A stretch of 64,000 nucleotides of DNA from an uncultured Bacilli bacterium (lineage in GTDB: Bacteria > Bacillota_I > Bacilli_A > RF39 > UBA660). Location of the stretch: contig CAKPER010000004.1 of the NCBI GenBank assembly GCA_934149245.1, positions 6,902 to 70,901 of the forward strand, given 5' to 3'. How positions within the stretch are numbered: the stretch's first letter is position 1; every line of letters begins with the position of its first letter. The position numbers were made by a program, and so were the translations under genes. The notes below the pieces were generated by a model. The model was not told the DNA's origin. It saw only the letters and a program-made list of their open reading frames with translations, and made no database searches. Shown here piece by piece: positions 51,179 to 59,589 of this stretch.

Positions 51179-51403
51179 ATGAATGCAAAAGTAAAATGGT
51201 TTAATAATGATAGGGGATATGGTTTTATAGAACACATGCCAGAAAATGATATTTTTGTTCACTATAGTGCAATTAAGATGAATGGTTATAAAACTTTGAA
51301 TGAAGGCGATAGGGTTGATTTTGATCTGATTGAAACTCCTAAGGGCTTGCAAGCTATTAATGTTAGATGTGATAGTAATCATAAAATTATAAATCTTAGC
51401 TAG
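51179..51403 (+). CDS. Cold-shock domain protein
   Basis: The 74-residue protein has the cold-shock fold with RNP1 (RGYGFIEH) and RNP2 (DIFVHYSAI), starting NAKVKWFNNDRGYGF. It binds single-stranded nucleic acid and may act as an RNA chaperone. It is a few residues longer than CspB because of a C-terminal tail (RCDSNHKIINLS). ATG 51179 is used; the GTG at 51164 is part of the leader. Own promoter and terminator make it monocistronic. Confidence 0.94.
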   Translation: MNAKVKWFNNDRGYGFIEHMPENDIFVHYSAIKMNGYKTLNEGDRVDFDLIETPKGLQAINVRCDSNHKIINLS

Positions 51404-51427
51404 TTAATTTTAAAACTAGTTTTTTTT
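51400..51427 (+). terminator. Terminator overlapping the cold-shock stop codon
   Basis: CTAGTT (51400-51405) pairs with AACTAG (51414-51419), followed by eight Ts. The stop TAG lies in the first arm and the T-run reaches the end of the converging gene. Confidence 0.6.
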
Positions 51428-52328
51428 ATATCTTACTAATTTCTTCTAGTTTATTAATGATTTCTTTACCAAAATTCATACTTTTTAAAAATTTTGTATC
51501 ATTTATAGAATAGTTGCGTCCTAATGAATCAAGTTCCAATATGGGCATTTCTATTATTGTATTTTGTAGTGTTATTTTTAGGGTGATGGAATTACATTTA
51601 TTTTGAAATCCAGTTATATTTTTTTTGCTTATTTGATTTTTAGTAATTATTGGATTTCTATCAATTAATAGTTCGTAGTTTGTTATTTCACTTATGTTAT
51701 ATTTATAGTTGTTGTTATTTAAATGAAAAACTATATTTTTATTACAATCTATTGATATACCAATATTATTTTCATTAATCTTTTGATATATTGGTACTAT
51801 TCCACATAAGTATTTTGTTTCTTTTTCTATTTCTTTACTCCTATTTTCTTCTGATAGTATTATTTTTAGAAAATTATTAATTTTTTCGTTATTACCATTA
51901 GCTTCTAATAAAATATTATTTATATTTATGATTTTGCTTAATAGATTGTTTTTGATTATAGTGCAGTATTTGATATCTTGATATGATATGGTTTTGTATT
52001 TTTCAGTATTTGCTATCCAAATTGATCTTGAGGTAGCTACTAACCAATATTCTGTATTAGTTTTTATTTCTTTAGTAAATATTATAGCTAGTAGTGTTTC
52101 GTTTTTGGGAATTAAGTTAGCAATAATATTAGCTTTATCTTTGTTTAAATCTGGGCAGTTGTTTAAAATCCAATGCACTTTATTTTCATTAAGGACCTTG
52201 TTTTGAATATTTATATTGGTTAGATTTTCAAATATTGTTGATGTTTCTATTAAATTGTTATAGTTGTTATTTTCCTCTTTGATGTTTTTTAATTTATTTT
52301 TAATATTATCAATAAAATTATTACTCAT
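51426..52328 (-). CDS. Uncharacterised soluble protein, possible bacterial PH-like domain
   Basis: The 300-residue protein is very rich in Asn, Ile and Lys with no membrane helix. A stretch TEYWLVATSRSIWIANTEKYKTISYQDIKYC (~100-130, quoted in parts) resembles YokE-type bacterial PH-like domains, where TxxRxIxI strands recur; the second half may hold another copy. No enzymatic motif is visible. ATG 52328 is chosen because AAGGAG is 7 bp before it. It lies alone between the cold-shock gene and serS. Function unknown. Confidence 0.6.
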   Translation of the reverse strand: MSNNFIDNIKNKLKNIKEENNNYNNLIETSTIFENLTNINIQNKVLNENKVHWILNNCPDLNKDKANIIANLIPKNETLLAIIFTKEIKTNTEYWLVATSRSIWIANTEKYKTISYQDIKYCTIIKNNLLSKIININNILLEANGNNEKINNFLKIILSEENRSKEIEKETKYLCGIVPIYQKINENNIGISIDCNKNIVFHLNNNNYKYNISEITNYELLIDRNPIITKNQISKKNITGFQNKCNSITLKITLQNTIIEMPILELDSLGRNYSINDTKFLKSMNFGKEIINKLEEISKI

Positions 52329-52412
52329 ATTCATTCTCCTTTGTTATTTTATTTAAATTTTAATATTATTTTATTTAAAAAGCAATGAATTTTTAAATTT
52401 TTTAAAATATTA

Positions 52413-52441
52413 TTTGAATAAATTGTGGATAATGGTATAAT
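52413..52441 (+). promoter_or_regulatory. serS promoter with an internal DnaA box
   Basis: TTTGAA (52413-52418), 17-bp spacer, extended -10 TGGTATAAT (52433-52441). The spacer contains TGTGGATAA (52424-52432), the strict DnaA box TTATCCACA on the minus strand, so DnaA binding would block polymerase. Confidence 0.65.
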
Positions 52442-52465
52442 AAATTTATGAAATGAGGGATGTTT

Positions 52466-53755
52466 ATGTTAGATATAAAATATGTTAGAGAAAATCCTGA
52501 AAAGGTTAAAGAAAATATTAAGAAAAAATTTCAGGATCAAAAGTTACCTCTTGTTGATGAAGTTATAAAGTTAGATGCTGATATAAGAGAACTTAAAGTT
52601 AAAGGAGATAATTTGCGTCAAGAGAGAAATACTATTAGTGATGAAATTGGAAAATTGTTTAGAGAGAAAAAAGTGGATGAGGCAAATGCTAAGAAACAAG
52701 TAGTTGTTGATATTAATAAAAAACTTGAAGAAATAGAGTTAGAGGAGAGTAATCTTACGTTATCTTTAAAGAAAAAAATGATGGTTATTCCTCAGATTAT
52801 GGATGATTCTGTTCCTGTTGGTAGAGATGATAGTGAGAATGTTGAAAATGAAAGATTTGGTGAGCCTATTGTTCCAGAATATGAAATTCCATATCATGCA
52901 GATATATGTGCTAAATTTAGTGGAATAGATAAGGAAAGTGCTGGAAGAACTAGTGGAACTGGTTTTTATTACTTAGTTGGTGATATAGCTAGGTTACATT
53001 CTGCTTTACTTAGTTATGCTAGAGATTTTATGATTAATAAAGGTTTTACTTATTGTGTTCCTCCTTTTATGATTAGAGGAGATGTAGTTGATGGAGTTAT
53101 GTCTTTTGATGAGATGGATGCTATGATGTATAAGATAGAAAATGAGGATTTGTATTTAATTGGAACTAGTGAGCATTCTATGATTGGAAGATTTAAAGGA
53201 CAAATAATTAATGAAAGTGATTTACCGATTGCAATGACTTCATATTCTCCATGTTTTAGAAAAGAAGTTGGTTCTCATGGCTTAGAGGAAAGAGGTTTAT
53301 ATAGAGTACATCAATTTGAAAAAGAGGAAATGATAGTTTTATGTAAACCAGATGATGGAATGGATTGGTATAATAAAATGTGGAATTATACTGTTGAATT
53401 TTTTAGAAGTTTGGATGTTCCAGTTAGAACTTTGGAGTGTTGTAGTGGAGATTTAGCTGATTTAAAAGTTAAATCATGTGATGTTGAGGCATGGAGTCCT
53501 AGACAGAAAAAATATTTTGAGGTTGGCTCTTGCTCTATATTAGGAGATGCTCAAGCTAGAAGATTGGAAATTAGAGCTAAAGGTGAAAAGGGTAATTATC
53601 CATTATTTACTCTTAATAATACTGTAGTTGCGTCTCCACGTGGATTGATTGCTGTTTTGGAGAATAATTATCAAGAAGATGGTAGCGTTTTAATTCCAAA
53701 AGTTTTGCAATCGTATATGGGTGGAATAGAGAGATTAGTTCCAAAAGAAAAATAA
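52466..53755 (+). CDS. serS: Seryl-tRNA synthetase
   Basis: The 429-residue class II synthetase has the long N-terminal tRNA-binding coiled coil (~30-100) and the class II motifs: motif 2 (SPCFRKEVGSHGLEERGLYRVHQFEKEE) and motif 3 near the end (NNTVVASPRGLIAVLENN, with the conserved Arg). The start MLDIKYVRENPEKVKEN is standard. ATG 52466 fits GAGGG better than the in-frame ATG at 52460. The promoter holds a DnaA box. gmk follows at 20 bp. Confidence 0.97.
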   Translation: MLDIKYVRENPEKVKENIKKKFQDQKLPLVDEVIKLDADIRELKVKGDNLRQERNTISDEIGKLFREKKVDEANAKKQVVVDINKKLEEIELEESNLTLSLKKKMMVIPQIMDDSVPVGRDDSENVENERFGEPIVPEYEIPYHADICAKFSGIDKESAGRTSGTGFYYLVGDIARLHSALLSYARDFMINKGFTYCVPPFMIRGDVVDGVMSFDEMDAMMYKIENEDLYLIGTSEHSMIGRFKGQIINESDLPIAMTSYSPCFRKEVGSHGLEERGLYRVHQFEKEEMIVLCKPDDGMDWYNKMWNYTVEFFRSLDVPVRTLECCSGDLADLKVKSCDVEAWSPRQKKYFEVGSCSILGDAQARRLEIRAKGEKGNYPLFTLNNTVVASPRGLIAVLENNYQEDGSVLIPKVLQSYMGGIERLVPKEK

Positions 53756-53775
53756 TTTTTAAGAGGTGAATTTTT

Positions 53776-54456
53776 ATGTCAAAAATTATAAAGACTAAAG
53801 AGCGAGGCAATTTAATTGTTATAAGTGGTCCTAGTGGTGCTGGTAAGGGAACTATCGTTGATGGCTTAAAGAAGGTTAATGAGAATATATGGGTTTCTAT
53901 TTCAATGACTAGTAGAGAACCTAGGAAAAATGATATTCCAGATGAAACTTACTTTTTTGTTAGTCGTGAAGAATTTGAAGAGAGGATATCTAGGGGAGAA
54001 TTTTTAGAATATGCTATATATAATGAAAATTATTATGGAACTCCTAGAGATAAAATTGCTCATAAATTAGAACAAGGTTATGATGTTGTCTTGGAGATAG
54101 AAATTCAAGGGGCTTTAAAGGTAAAAGAACTAGTTGATGATGCTATATTTATATTTATTTTACCACCTTCTATGAAGGAATTGCGAAATCGTCTTGTGAA
54201 TAGAGGAACAGATAGCAAGGAAAAAATTCTAAATAGATTTAAAAGAGCTTATCAAGAAATAAATGAGGTTACTAAATATAATTATGTTGTTATAAATGAT
54301 GATATAGATAAAGCTGTAAAGAAAGTTAATGCTATTCTTCTTAGTGAAAGATGTAGAGTTGATAGAATAGAAGATGTATATTTAAATAATATGGAAGAAG
54401 AAGTTCATGAGTTATTAATTGATAAAGAATTTGAAAATAAAGATATAGAAATATAA
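53776..54456 (+). CDS. gmk: Guanylate kinase
   Basis: The 226-residue kinase has the P-loop GPSGAGKGTIV (~19-29) and the GMP site SMTSREPRKNDIPDETYFFVS, with ILNRFKRA as lid arginines. It phosphorylates GMP to GDP. It has about ten extra residues at each end compared with the usual 205. AGAGGTGA precedes the ATG. Co-transcription with serS is likely. Confidence 0.96.
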   Translation: MSKIIKTKERGNLIVISGPSGAGKGTIVDGLKKVNENIWVSISMTSREPRKNDIPDETYFFVSREEFEERISRGEFLEYAIYNENYYGTPRDKIAHKLEQGYDVVLEIEIQGALKVKELVDDAIFIFILPPSMKELRNRLVNRGTDSKEKILNRFKRAYQEINEVTKYNYVVINDDIDKAVKKVNAILLSERCRVDRIEDVYLNNMEEEVHELLIDKEFENKDIEI

Positions 54457-54550
54457 TTGAAAAAGATGTTGATAAAAGGTTTTTTATTGCAATTGTAAAA
54501 ATCTTTTTTTTGTTTTATAATTAATTTAATATTTTAGAAAGAGGTGTGTT

Positions 54551-57500
54551 ATGGTTAAGTTTAAAACTATGGATGCAAATGAGGCCGTTTCTTTAGTGGC
54601 GTATAAATTTAGTGAAGTATGTGGTATTTATCCTATTACTCCAGCATCACCTATGGCTAGTTATGTTGATAGAATGAGTAGCTGTGGTGAGAAGAATTTT
54701 TTTGATAATACGGTTAAAGTTATTGAAATGCAAAGTGAAGCTGGTGCGGTTTCTTTAGTGCATGGTGCTTTACAAAGTGGGGCTTTAGCTACTACTTTTA
54801 CAGCGAGTCAAGGTTTATTATTGATGATTCCAACACTTTATAAAATGGCTGGGGAGCTTTTGCCTGCTGTTATACATGTTGCAGCTAGGAGTTTATCTAC
54901 ACATGCTCTTAGTATTTTTGGTGATCATCAAGATGTGTATGCTTGTTTAAATACAGGAGCTTGTATGTTATCATCTAGTAGTGTGGAAGAGGCATATTAT
55001 ATGGCAATTATAAGTCATTTATCTTCTATTGCTGCAAGTTTACCTATTATCAATTTTTTTGATGGCTTTAGAACAAGTCATGAAATTGATAAAATTAGAA
55101 TAACTGATATGGAGAAAATTGCTAGCTTGATTGATAAGGATAAGTTGGATGAATTTAGGAAGAAGGCTTTGAATGCTAATACTCCTAATTCTAGAGGAAT
55201 GGCAGAAAATGATGATATATATTTTCAACATACAGAAGCTAGAAATATTAATTATATAAATAGTGTAAATTATATTGCAAAGTATATGGAAAAAATTAGT
55301 AAACTTTGTGATTTGGATATAAGGCCTTATAATTATTATGGTTCAAATAACGCTAAATATATTATAGTTGCTATGGGAAGTGTCGTTAGTACTATTAGGG
55401 AAGTGGTTGGTCTTTTAAATAAAGATGATGATTGTTATGGAGTAGTTGATGTTCATATGTTTAGACCTTTTAGTGCAGATTATTTAGTTGATGTTGTTCC
55501 TGATAGTGTTAGAAAAATAGCTGTTTTAGATAGAAGTAAGAGTTTTGGTTCTAATGGAGAACAATTGTATTTAGATGTTCTTAGTGCATTTTATTGTAAA
55601 AATATTAAAATTTATGGCGGAAGATACGGCCTTTCTTCTAAGAATACTACGCCTAATGATATTAAGGCAATATATGACGCTATGATAAATAATATTATTC
55701 ATAATAATTTTACTGTTGGAATAAATGATGATGTAACTAATTTGAGCTTGAAATATTTAACTGATTTTCATTTGCCATTATCTAAGGTCGAGGCTAAAAT
55801 ATATGGTTATGGTTCTGATGGAATGGTTTCAACTATTAAAGATTTAATAAAAATAGTGGGTGATAATACAGATAATTATGTTCAAGGATATTTTCAATAT
55901 GATAGTAAAAAAAGTGGAGGAGTTACTAGATGTCATGTTAGAATGGATGATAGGCCTATATTAAAAACTTATTATGTTGAGCAAGCTAATTTTATTGTTA
56001 TTAGTAAGGATAATTATATATACAGATATGATATTTTAGATGAAATTGCTGATTATGGAACTCTTTTACTTAATACAAGTTTAGGTGATTTGGAACTTAT
56101 TAAAAGTTTACCTAATAAGGTTAAACATTTAATTGCTGTAAAAAAGATTAATTTTTATGTTATAGATGCTAGTAAAATTGCTGGAGAGTGTGGACTTGGT
56201 AATAAGATTGGAACTTGTATGGAAAGATGTATATTTCATTTGTTTAAAATTATAGATGATGATGTTGTTAGAAAAATTATGTATGATACTAATCACAAAC
56301 GTTTTATTGATAAGGGAGATGATGTTGTTGCTAAGAACAATATGGTAGTTGATAAATCACTTTCTGAATTGAGAAAAATTGATATTAGTGATAGCTTTTT
56401 AGATGCTGAGTTTTTTGATGATGTTTCACATGATTTTAATACAATTATTAATAATCTAAAAGGTGATAGTTTACCAGTTAGTGCTTTTTTGGATAAATCT
56501 AGTGGAATTTTTTCACCAGGTAGTTCTAAATATGAGAAAAGAGAAGTTGCTTCTTTAGTTCCTTGTTGGATAAAAGAAAATTGTATTCAGTGCAATCAAT
56601 GTAGTTTTGTCTGTCCGCATGCTGTTATTAGGCCTTTTTTGTTAGAAGATAGGTGTGATAATATTGAAACTGTTTCTTCAATGTTTCCTAAAAATCTTAA
56701 TTATACAATAGGTGTTTCTTATAAGGATTGTACTGGTTGTGGGTTATGCTATAATACTTGTCCTGGTAAAATGGGTAAAAAGGCTATCAAGATGGTTGAT
56801 TATAATAAGAAAGAATGTCGACAAGAGATTTTTGATTATTTATTGTCTAATAATGTTAATGATAAATATAAGTTTAAAAACTTGAATGTTAAATCTGAGG
56901 GGTTTATTGCTCCTAAATTTGAATTTAATGGTAGCTGTAGTGGTTGTGGTGAGACACCTTACTTAAAGAATTTAACACAAGTATTTGGAGAGAAATTGTA
57001 TATTGCTAATGCTACAGGGTGTTCTTCTATATATGGTGGTAGTGTGCCTAGTACTCCGTATAGTATTCCTTGGGCTAGTAGTTTATTTGAAGATAATAGT
57101 GAATATGGTTTAGGTATAAAAAAAGGACTAGATGTTAGACGAGAAAAAATAGCTTACTATATGCAACAAAATCTTGATAAGGAATATGATTTATTTAATA
57201 AATGGCTTAATAATAGAGATGATTATGAATTATGTTTGGAAGTTTATAATAATATTGATTATAATAGGCATAAATATTTACAAGATTTAAAGGGATATAT
57301 TTTGCCTAATGTTTTGTGGATAGTTGGTGGTGATGGTTTTGCTTATGATATAGGATATGGTGGTTTAGATCATGTTTTATCTAGAAATGATGATGTAAAT
57401 ATTTTGGTGTTAGATACAGAGGTTTATTCGAATACTGGTGGTCAGACATCTAAATCGTCTAATTTTGGGGCTGTTGCAGCGTTTTCTAGTGATGGTAAGA

Positions 57501-57946
57501 GATCTTTTAAAAAAGATTTGGCTCGAATTGCTATGTGCTATCCTCATGTTTATGTTGCTTGTTGTAATATTGGCTATAATAAGGAACAATATATTAAAGC
57601 TCTTTTGGAGGCTGCAAACCATAAGGGACCTTCTATTATTATTGCTTATTCCCCTTGTATTGAACATGGTATAAGAAGAGGAATGAGTTATAGTATGATG
57701 GAGGGAGAATTGGCTACTAAATGTGGATATTTTCCAATATTTAGATGTAATCCGGATAAAGATTTATTTACTATGGATAGTAAGAATGTAGATTTTTCTT
57801 TATATGAAGATTTTTTAAATAATGAAAATAGGTTTGTTAGACTTAAGAGTATTGATAGAAAAAGTGCTAATTATTTGTTAAATACTCAAAAAGAATGGGC
57901 TATTAAAAGATATAATTACTATAATAAAATGGATTCTGATAATTAA
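54551..57946 (+). CDS. nifJ: Pyruvate:ferredoxin (flavodoxin) oxidoreductase
   Basis: The 1131-residue single-chain PFOR starts with the pyruvate-binding domain (YPITPASPMASYVD, FTASQGLLLMIP). It has two ferredoxin-type 4Fe-4S motifs (CIQCNQCSFVCP near ~677 and CTGCGLCYNTCP near ~727), a third Cys pair (CSGCGETP, ~796) and a TPP-binding segment (GGDGFAYDIGYGGLDHVL). It converts pyruvate to acetyl-CoA, CO2 and reduced ferredoxin in anaerobes. AAAGAGGTG precedes the ATG. It implies fermentative life and oxygen sensitivity, and no partner subunits are needed. Confidence 0.97.
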   Translation: MVKFKTMDANEAVSLVAYKFSEVCGIYPITPASPMASYVDRMSSCGEKNFFDNTVKVIEMQSEAGAVSLVHGALQSGALATTFTASQGLLLMIPTLYKMAGELLPAVIHVAARSLSTHALSIFGDHQDVYACLNTGACMLSSSSVEEAYYMAIISHLSSIAASLPIINFFDGFRTSHEIDKIRITDMEKIASLIDKDKLDEFRKKALNANTPNSRGMAENDDIYFQHTEARNINYINSVNYIAKYMEKISKLCDLDIRPYNYYGSNNAKYIIVAMGSVVSTIREVVGLLNKDDDCYGVVDVHMFRPFSADYLVDVVPDSVRKIAVLDRSKSFGSNGEQLYLDVLSAFYCKNIKIYGGRYGLSSKNTTPNDIKAIYDAMINNIIHNNFTVGINDDVTNLSLKYLTDFHLPLSKVEAKIYGYGSDGMVSTIKDLIKIVGDNTDNYVQGYFQYDSKKSGGVTRCHVRMDDRPILKTYYVEQANFIVISKDNYIYRYDILDEIADYGTLLLNTSLGDLELIKSLPNKVKHLIAVKKINFYVIDASKIAGECGLGNKIGTCMERCIFHLFKIIDDDVVRKIMYDTNHKRFIDKGDDVVAKNNMVVDKSLSELRKIDISDSFLDAEFFDDVSHDFNTIINNLKGDSLPVSAFLDKSSGIFSPGSSKYEKREVASLVPCWIKENCIQCNQCSFVCPHAVIRPFLLEDRCDNIETVSSMFPKNLNYTIGVSYKDCTGCGLCYNTCPGKMGKKAIKMVDYNKKECRQEIFDYLLSNNVNDKYKFKNLNVKSEGFIAPKFEFNGSCSGCGETPYLKNLTQVFGEKLYIANATGCSSIYGGSVPSTPYSIPWASSLFEDNSEYGLGIKKGLDVRREKIAYYMQQNLDKEYDLFNKWLNNRDDYELCLEVYNNIDYNRHKYLQDLKGYILPNVLWIVGGDGFAYDIGYGGLDHVLSRNDDVNILVLDTEVYSNTGGQTSKSSNFGAVAAFSSDGKRSFKKDLARIAMCYPHVYVACCNIGYNKEQYIKALLEAANHKGPSIIIAYSPCIEHGIRRGMSYSMMEGELATKCGYFPIFRCNPDKDLFTMDSKNVDFSLYEDFLNNENRFVRLKSIDRKSANYLLNTQKEWAIKRYNYYNKMDSDN

Positions 57947-57976
57947 AATTAGAATCCATTACTTTACTTTTTTTGT
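57928..57976 (+). terminator. Hairpin at the nifJ stop
   Basis: AATGGATTCT (57928-57937) pairs with AGAATCCATT (57951-57960), a perfect 10-bp stem that contains the stop codon in its loop. A T-rich run follows nine bases later, so termination efficiency is uncertain. Confidence 0.5.
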
Positions 57977-58060
57977 TTTTTTAGTGTAAAGTGTTGTGTA
58001 AAATATTTTTACTATTTTTAGTTGATGGTATAATTGTTGTTATAGATAGGAGTGTTGTTG

Positions 58061-58333
58061 ATGGCTAGTGAAACTAAAAAGAGTGTATCAAAAGATGAAA
58101 AAAAGGTAGTTTCTAAGAAAAGAAGAATAAAAAATAGTAAGATTAGATTAAAAACGGATAAACAGATGAATAAAGAAGCAGTTATAGAAGAAAATGTTTC
58201 TTTATTATCAATGCTGATTATTGTGATTATATGTATTGTTGTGGGAATTTTTCTTGCGGTTATACTATATGATTTAGCCCTTAGTAGTAGTGGATTAATT
58301 TTTAATGATTTTTTAAAAACTTTAATAAGCTAA
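58061..58333 (+). CDS. Small basic protein with one C-terminal membrane helix, unknown
   Basis: I do not recognise this 90-residue protein. Its first 50 residues are strongly basic (ETKKSVSKDEKKVVSKKRRIKNSK), then a hydrophobic helix (~55-78, MLIIVIICIVVGIFLAVILYDL) and a short outside tail. It would sit in the membrane with a positively charged cytoplasmic arm, perhaps to bind RNA, DNA or phospholipid. AGGAGTG precedes ATG 58061 and an extended -10 TGGTATAAT lies at 58026-58034. The stop overlaps the converging tmcAL by four bases. Confidence 0.65.
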   Translation: MASETKKSVSKDEKKVVSKKRRIKNSKIRLKTDKQMNKEAVIEENVSLLSMLIIVIICIVVGIFLAVILYDLALSSSGLIFNDFLKTLIS

Positions 58334-59469
58334 TTTCTTTTGTAAATTGGAGGTTGTTTATACTCTTTTTCTATTATGTTTTTATTTAATGGTAGTGAAT
58401 ATATTTTTGCAACTCTAAATTCTATGTCTAGTAGTGGAGATAGATTAGGCTTGTAGTTTGTTATTAAAGGGACTTTTAAGTCTTTTTTTATTTGGTTTAG
58501 ATATAGTCTGCCTTTTTGGGAAAAACCTAATACTCTTATATAATCTATATTTAGATTGCTAGACTCATCTTTTGTAAAGTTTGTTAAAATATGAATAAGC
58601 ATTCTGTTTACCTTATTATATGTGTAGCGTTTATTTTTTATTTTTTCTACTAGTTCTTTCCAGGAATTTACGCTATTAATAACTTTATTAATTCTGTTTT
58701 CAATTCCTTCATCTACTGTTTTGTAGATTGCTAAATTTGTAGAGGTTATTATTTTGTATTTTATATATGGAAAGTATGATTCAAGAGAAAGATTTTGATA
58801 GAGATAATCTGTTTGGTATTTGGGAATATAATTTGTTATGTCTTTTTTTTCTCTTATTAGAGTTCTTATTAAAGTTGCACTTGCTATTTTTTTTGAGGCT
58901 ATTTTGGAATGATAATCTATTGTTCTTTTTATTGAGACGGTATTAATTTTATAATTGTTTCTTATTATTTCTTTTATGTATGATATTCCTAATAAATCGT
59001 TTGGTGATGAAGTTGTGTATCCTAATATGTCTTTTAAACTATTACTCATGGCTGTTGGATAATTTATTCCTTGATTTAAATATGTTTTAACTTTTTCATC
59101 ATACTTTTTATTATTTAGCTGGGTTGATGCAAGTTTTTTTAGTTTATTTATATCATTGCTTTCACTACCAAATATTAAAGTATCAATTTGTAGAAAATTT
59201 AATATTTTTAATGCTCCCTTTGCAAAAATATCGGCTGATTGTGTTGCATATGGAAAGGGGAGTTCTATCACGAGGTCTATGTTATTATCTAGGGCTATTT
59301 TTGTTTTGTCCCATTTATTTATTATAGAAATATCACCTCTTTGAGTGAAATATGAATTTGTAATTAGTATGATGATGGAGTCTGGATATAATCTTTTTAT
59401 TTCTTTTATTTGATATATATGACCATTATGTATTGGATTGTATTCAGCTATTAAACCAATTCTTTGCAT
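58330..59469 (-). CDS. tmcAL: tRNA(Met) cytidine acetate ligase TmcAL (YlbM)
   Basis: The 379-residue protein has the nucleotidyltransferase HxGH motif (GLIAEYNPIHNGHIYQI, ~4-20), the SYFTQRGD loop, NSNxI-like segments and the PFPYATQSADIFAKGAL stretch of the YlbM family. B. subtilis TmcAL acetylates C34 of elongator tRNA-Met using acetate and ATP. ATG 59469 follows AGAGGTGAT; the in-frame GTG at 59478 is inside that site. Converges with the upstream small gene. Confidence 0.92.
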   Translation of the reverse strand: MQRIGLIAEYNPIHNGHIYQIKEIKRLYPDSIIILITNSYFTQRGDISIINKWDKTKIALDNNIDLVIELPFPYATQSADIFAKGALKILNFLQIDTLIFGSESNDINKLKKLASTQLNNKKYDEKVKTYLNQGINYPTAMSNSLKDILGYTTSSPNDLLGISYIKEIIRNNYKINTVSIKRTIDYHSKIASKKIASATLIRTLIREKKDITNYIPKYQTDYLYQNLSLESYFPYIKYKIITSTNLAIYKTVDEGIENRINKVINSVNSWKELVEKIKNKRYTYNKVNRMLIHILTNFTKDESSNLNIDYIRVLGFSQKGRLYLNQIKKDLKVPLITNYKPNLSPLLDIEFRVAKIYSLPLNKNIIEKEYKQPPIYKRN

Positions 59470-59535
59470 AAAAATCACCTCTTTTAGAACATAATAACAT
59501 AAATTTATTAAAATATGTTAAATTATGTTAGCAAG

Positions 59536-59564
59536 TTGCAAAAAAAAACTAGGAGTGATATAAT
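59536..59564 (+). promoter_or_regulatory. ltaS promoter
   Basis: TTGCAA (59536-59541), 17-bp spacer, extended -10 TGATATAAT (59556-59564). Confidence 0.75.
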
Positions 59565-59589
59565 CTTTTAGAAAGAAAGAGGTAAATTT

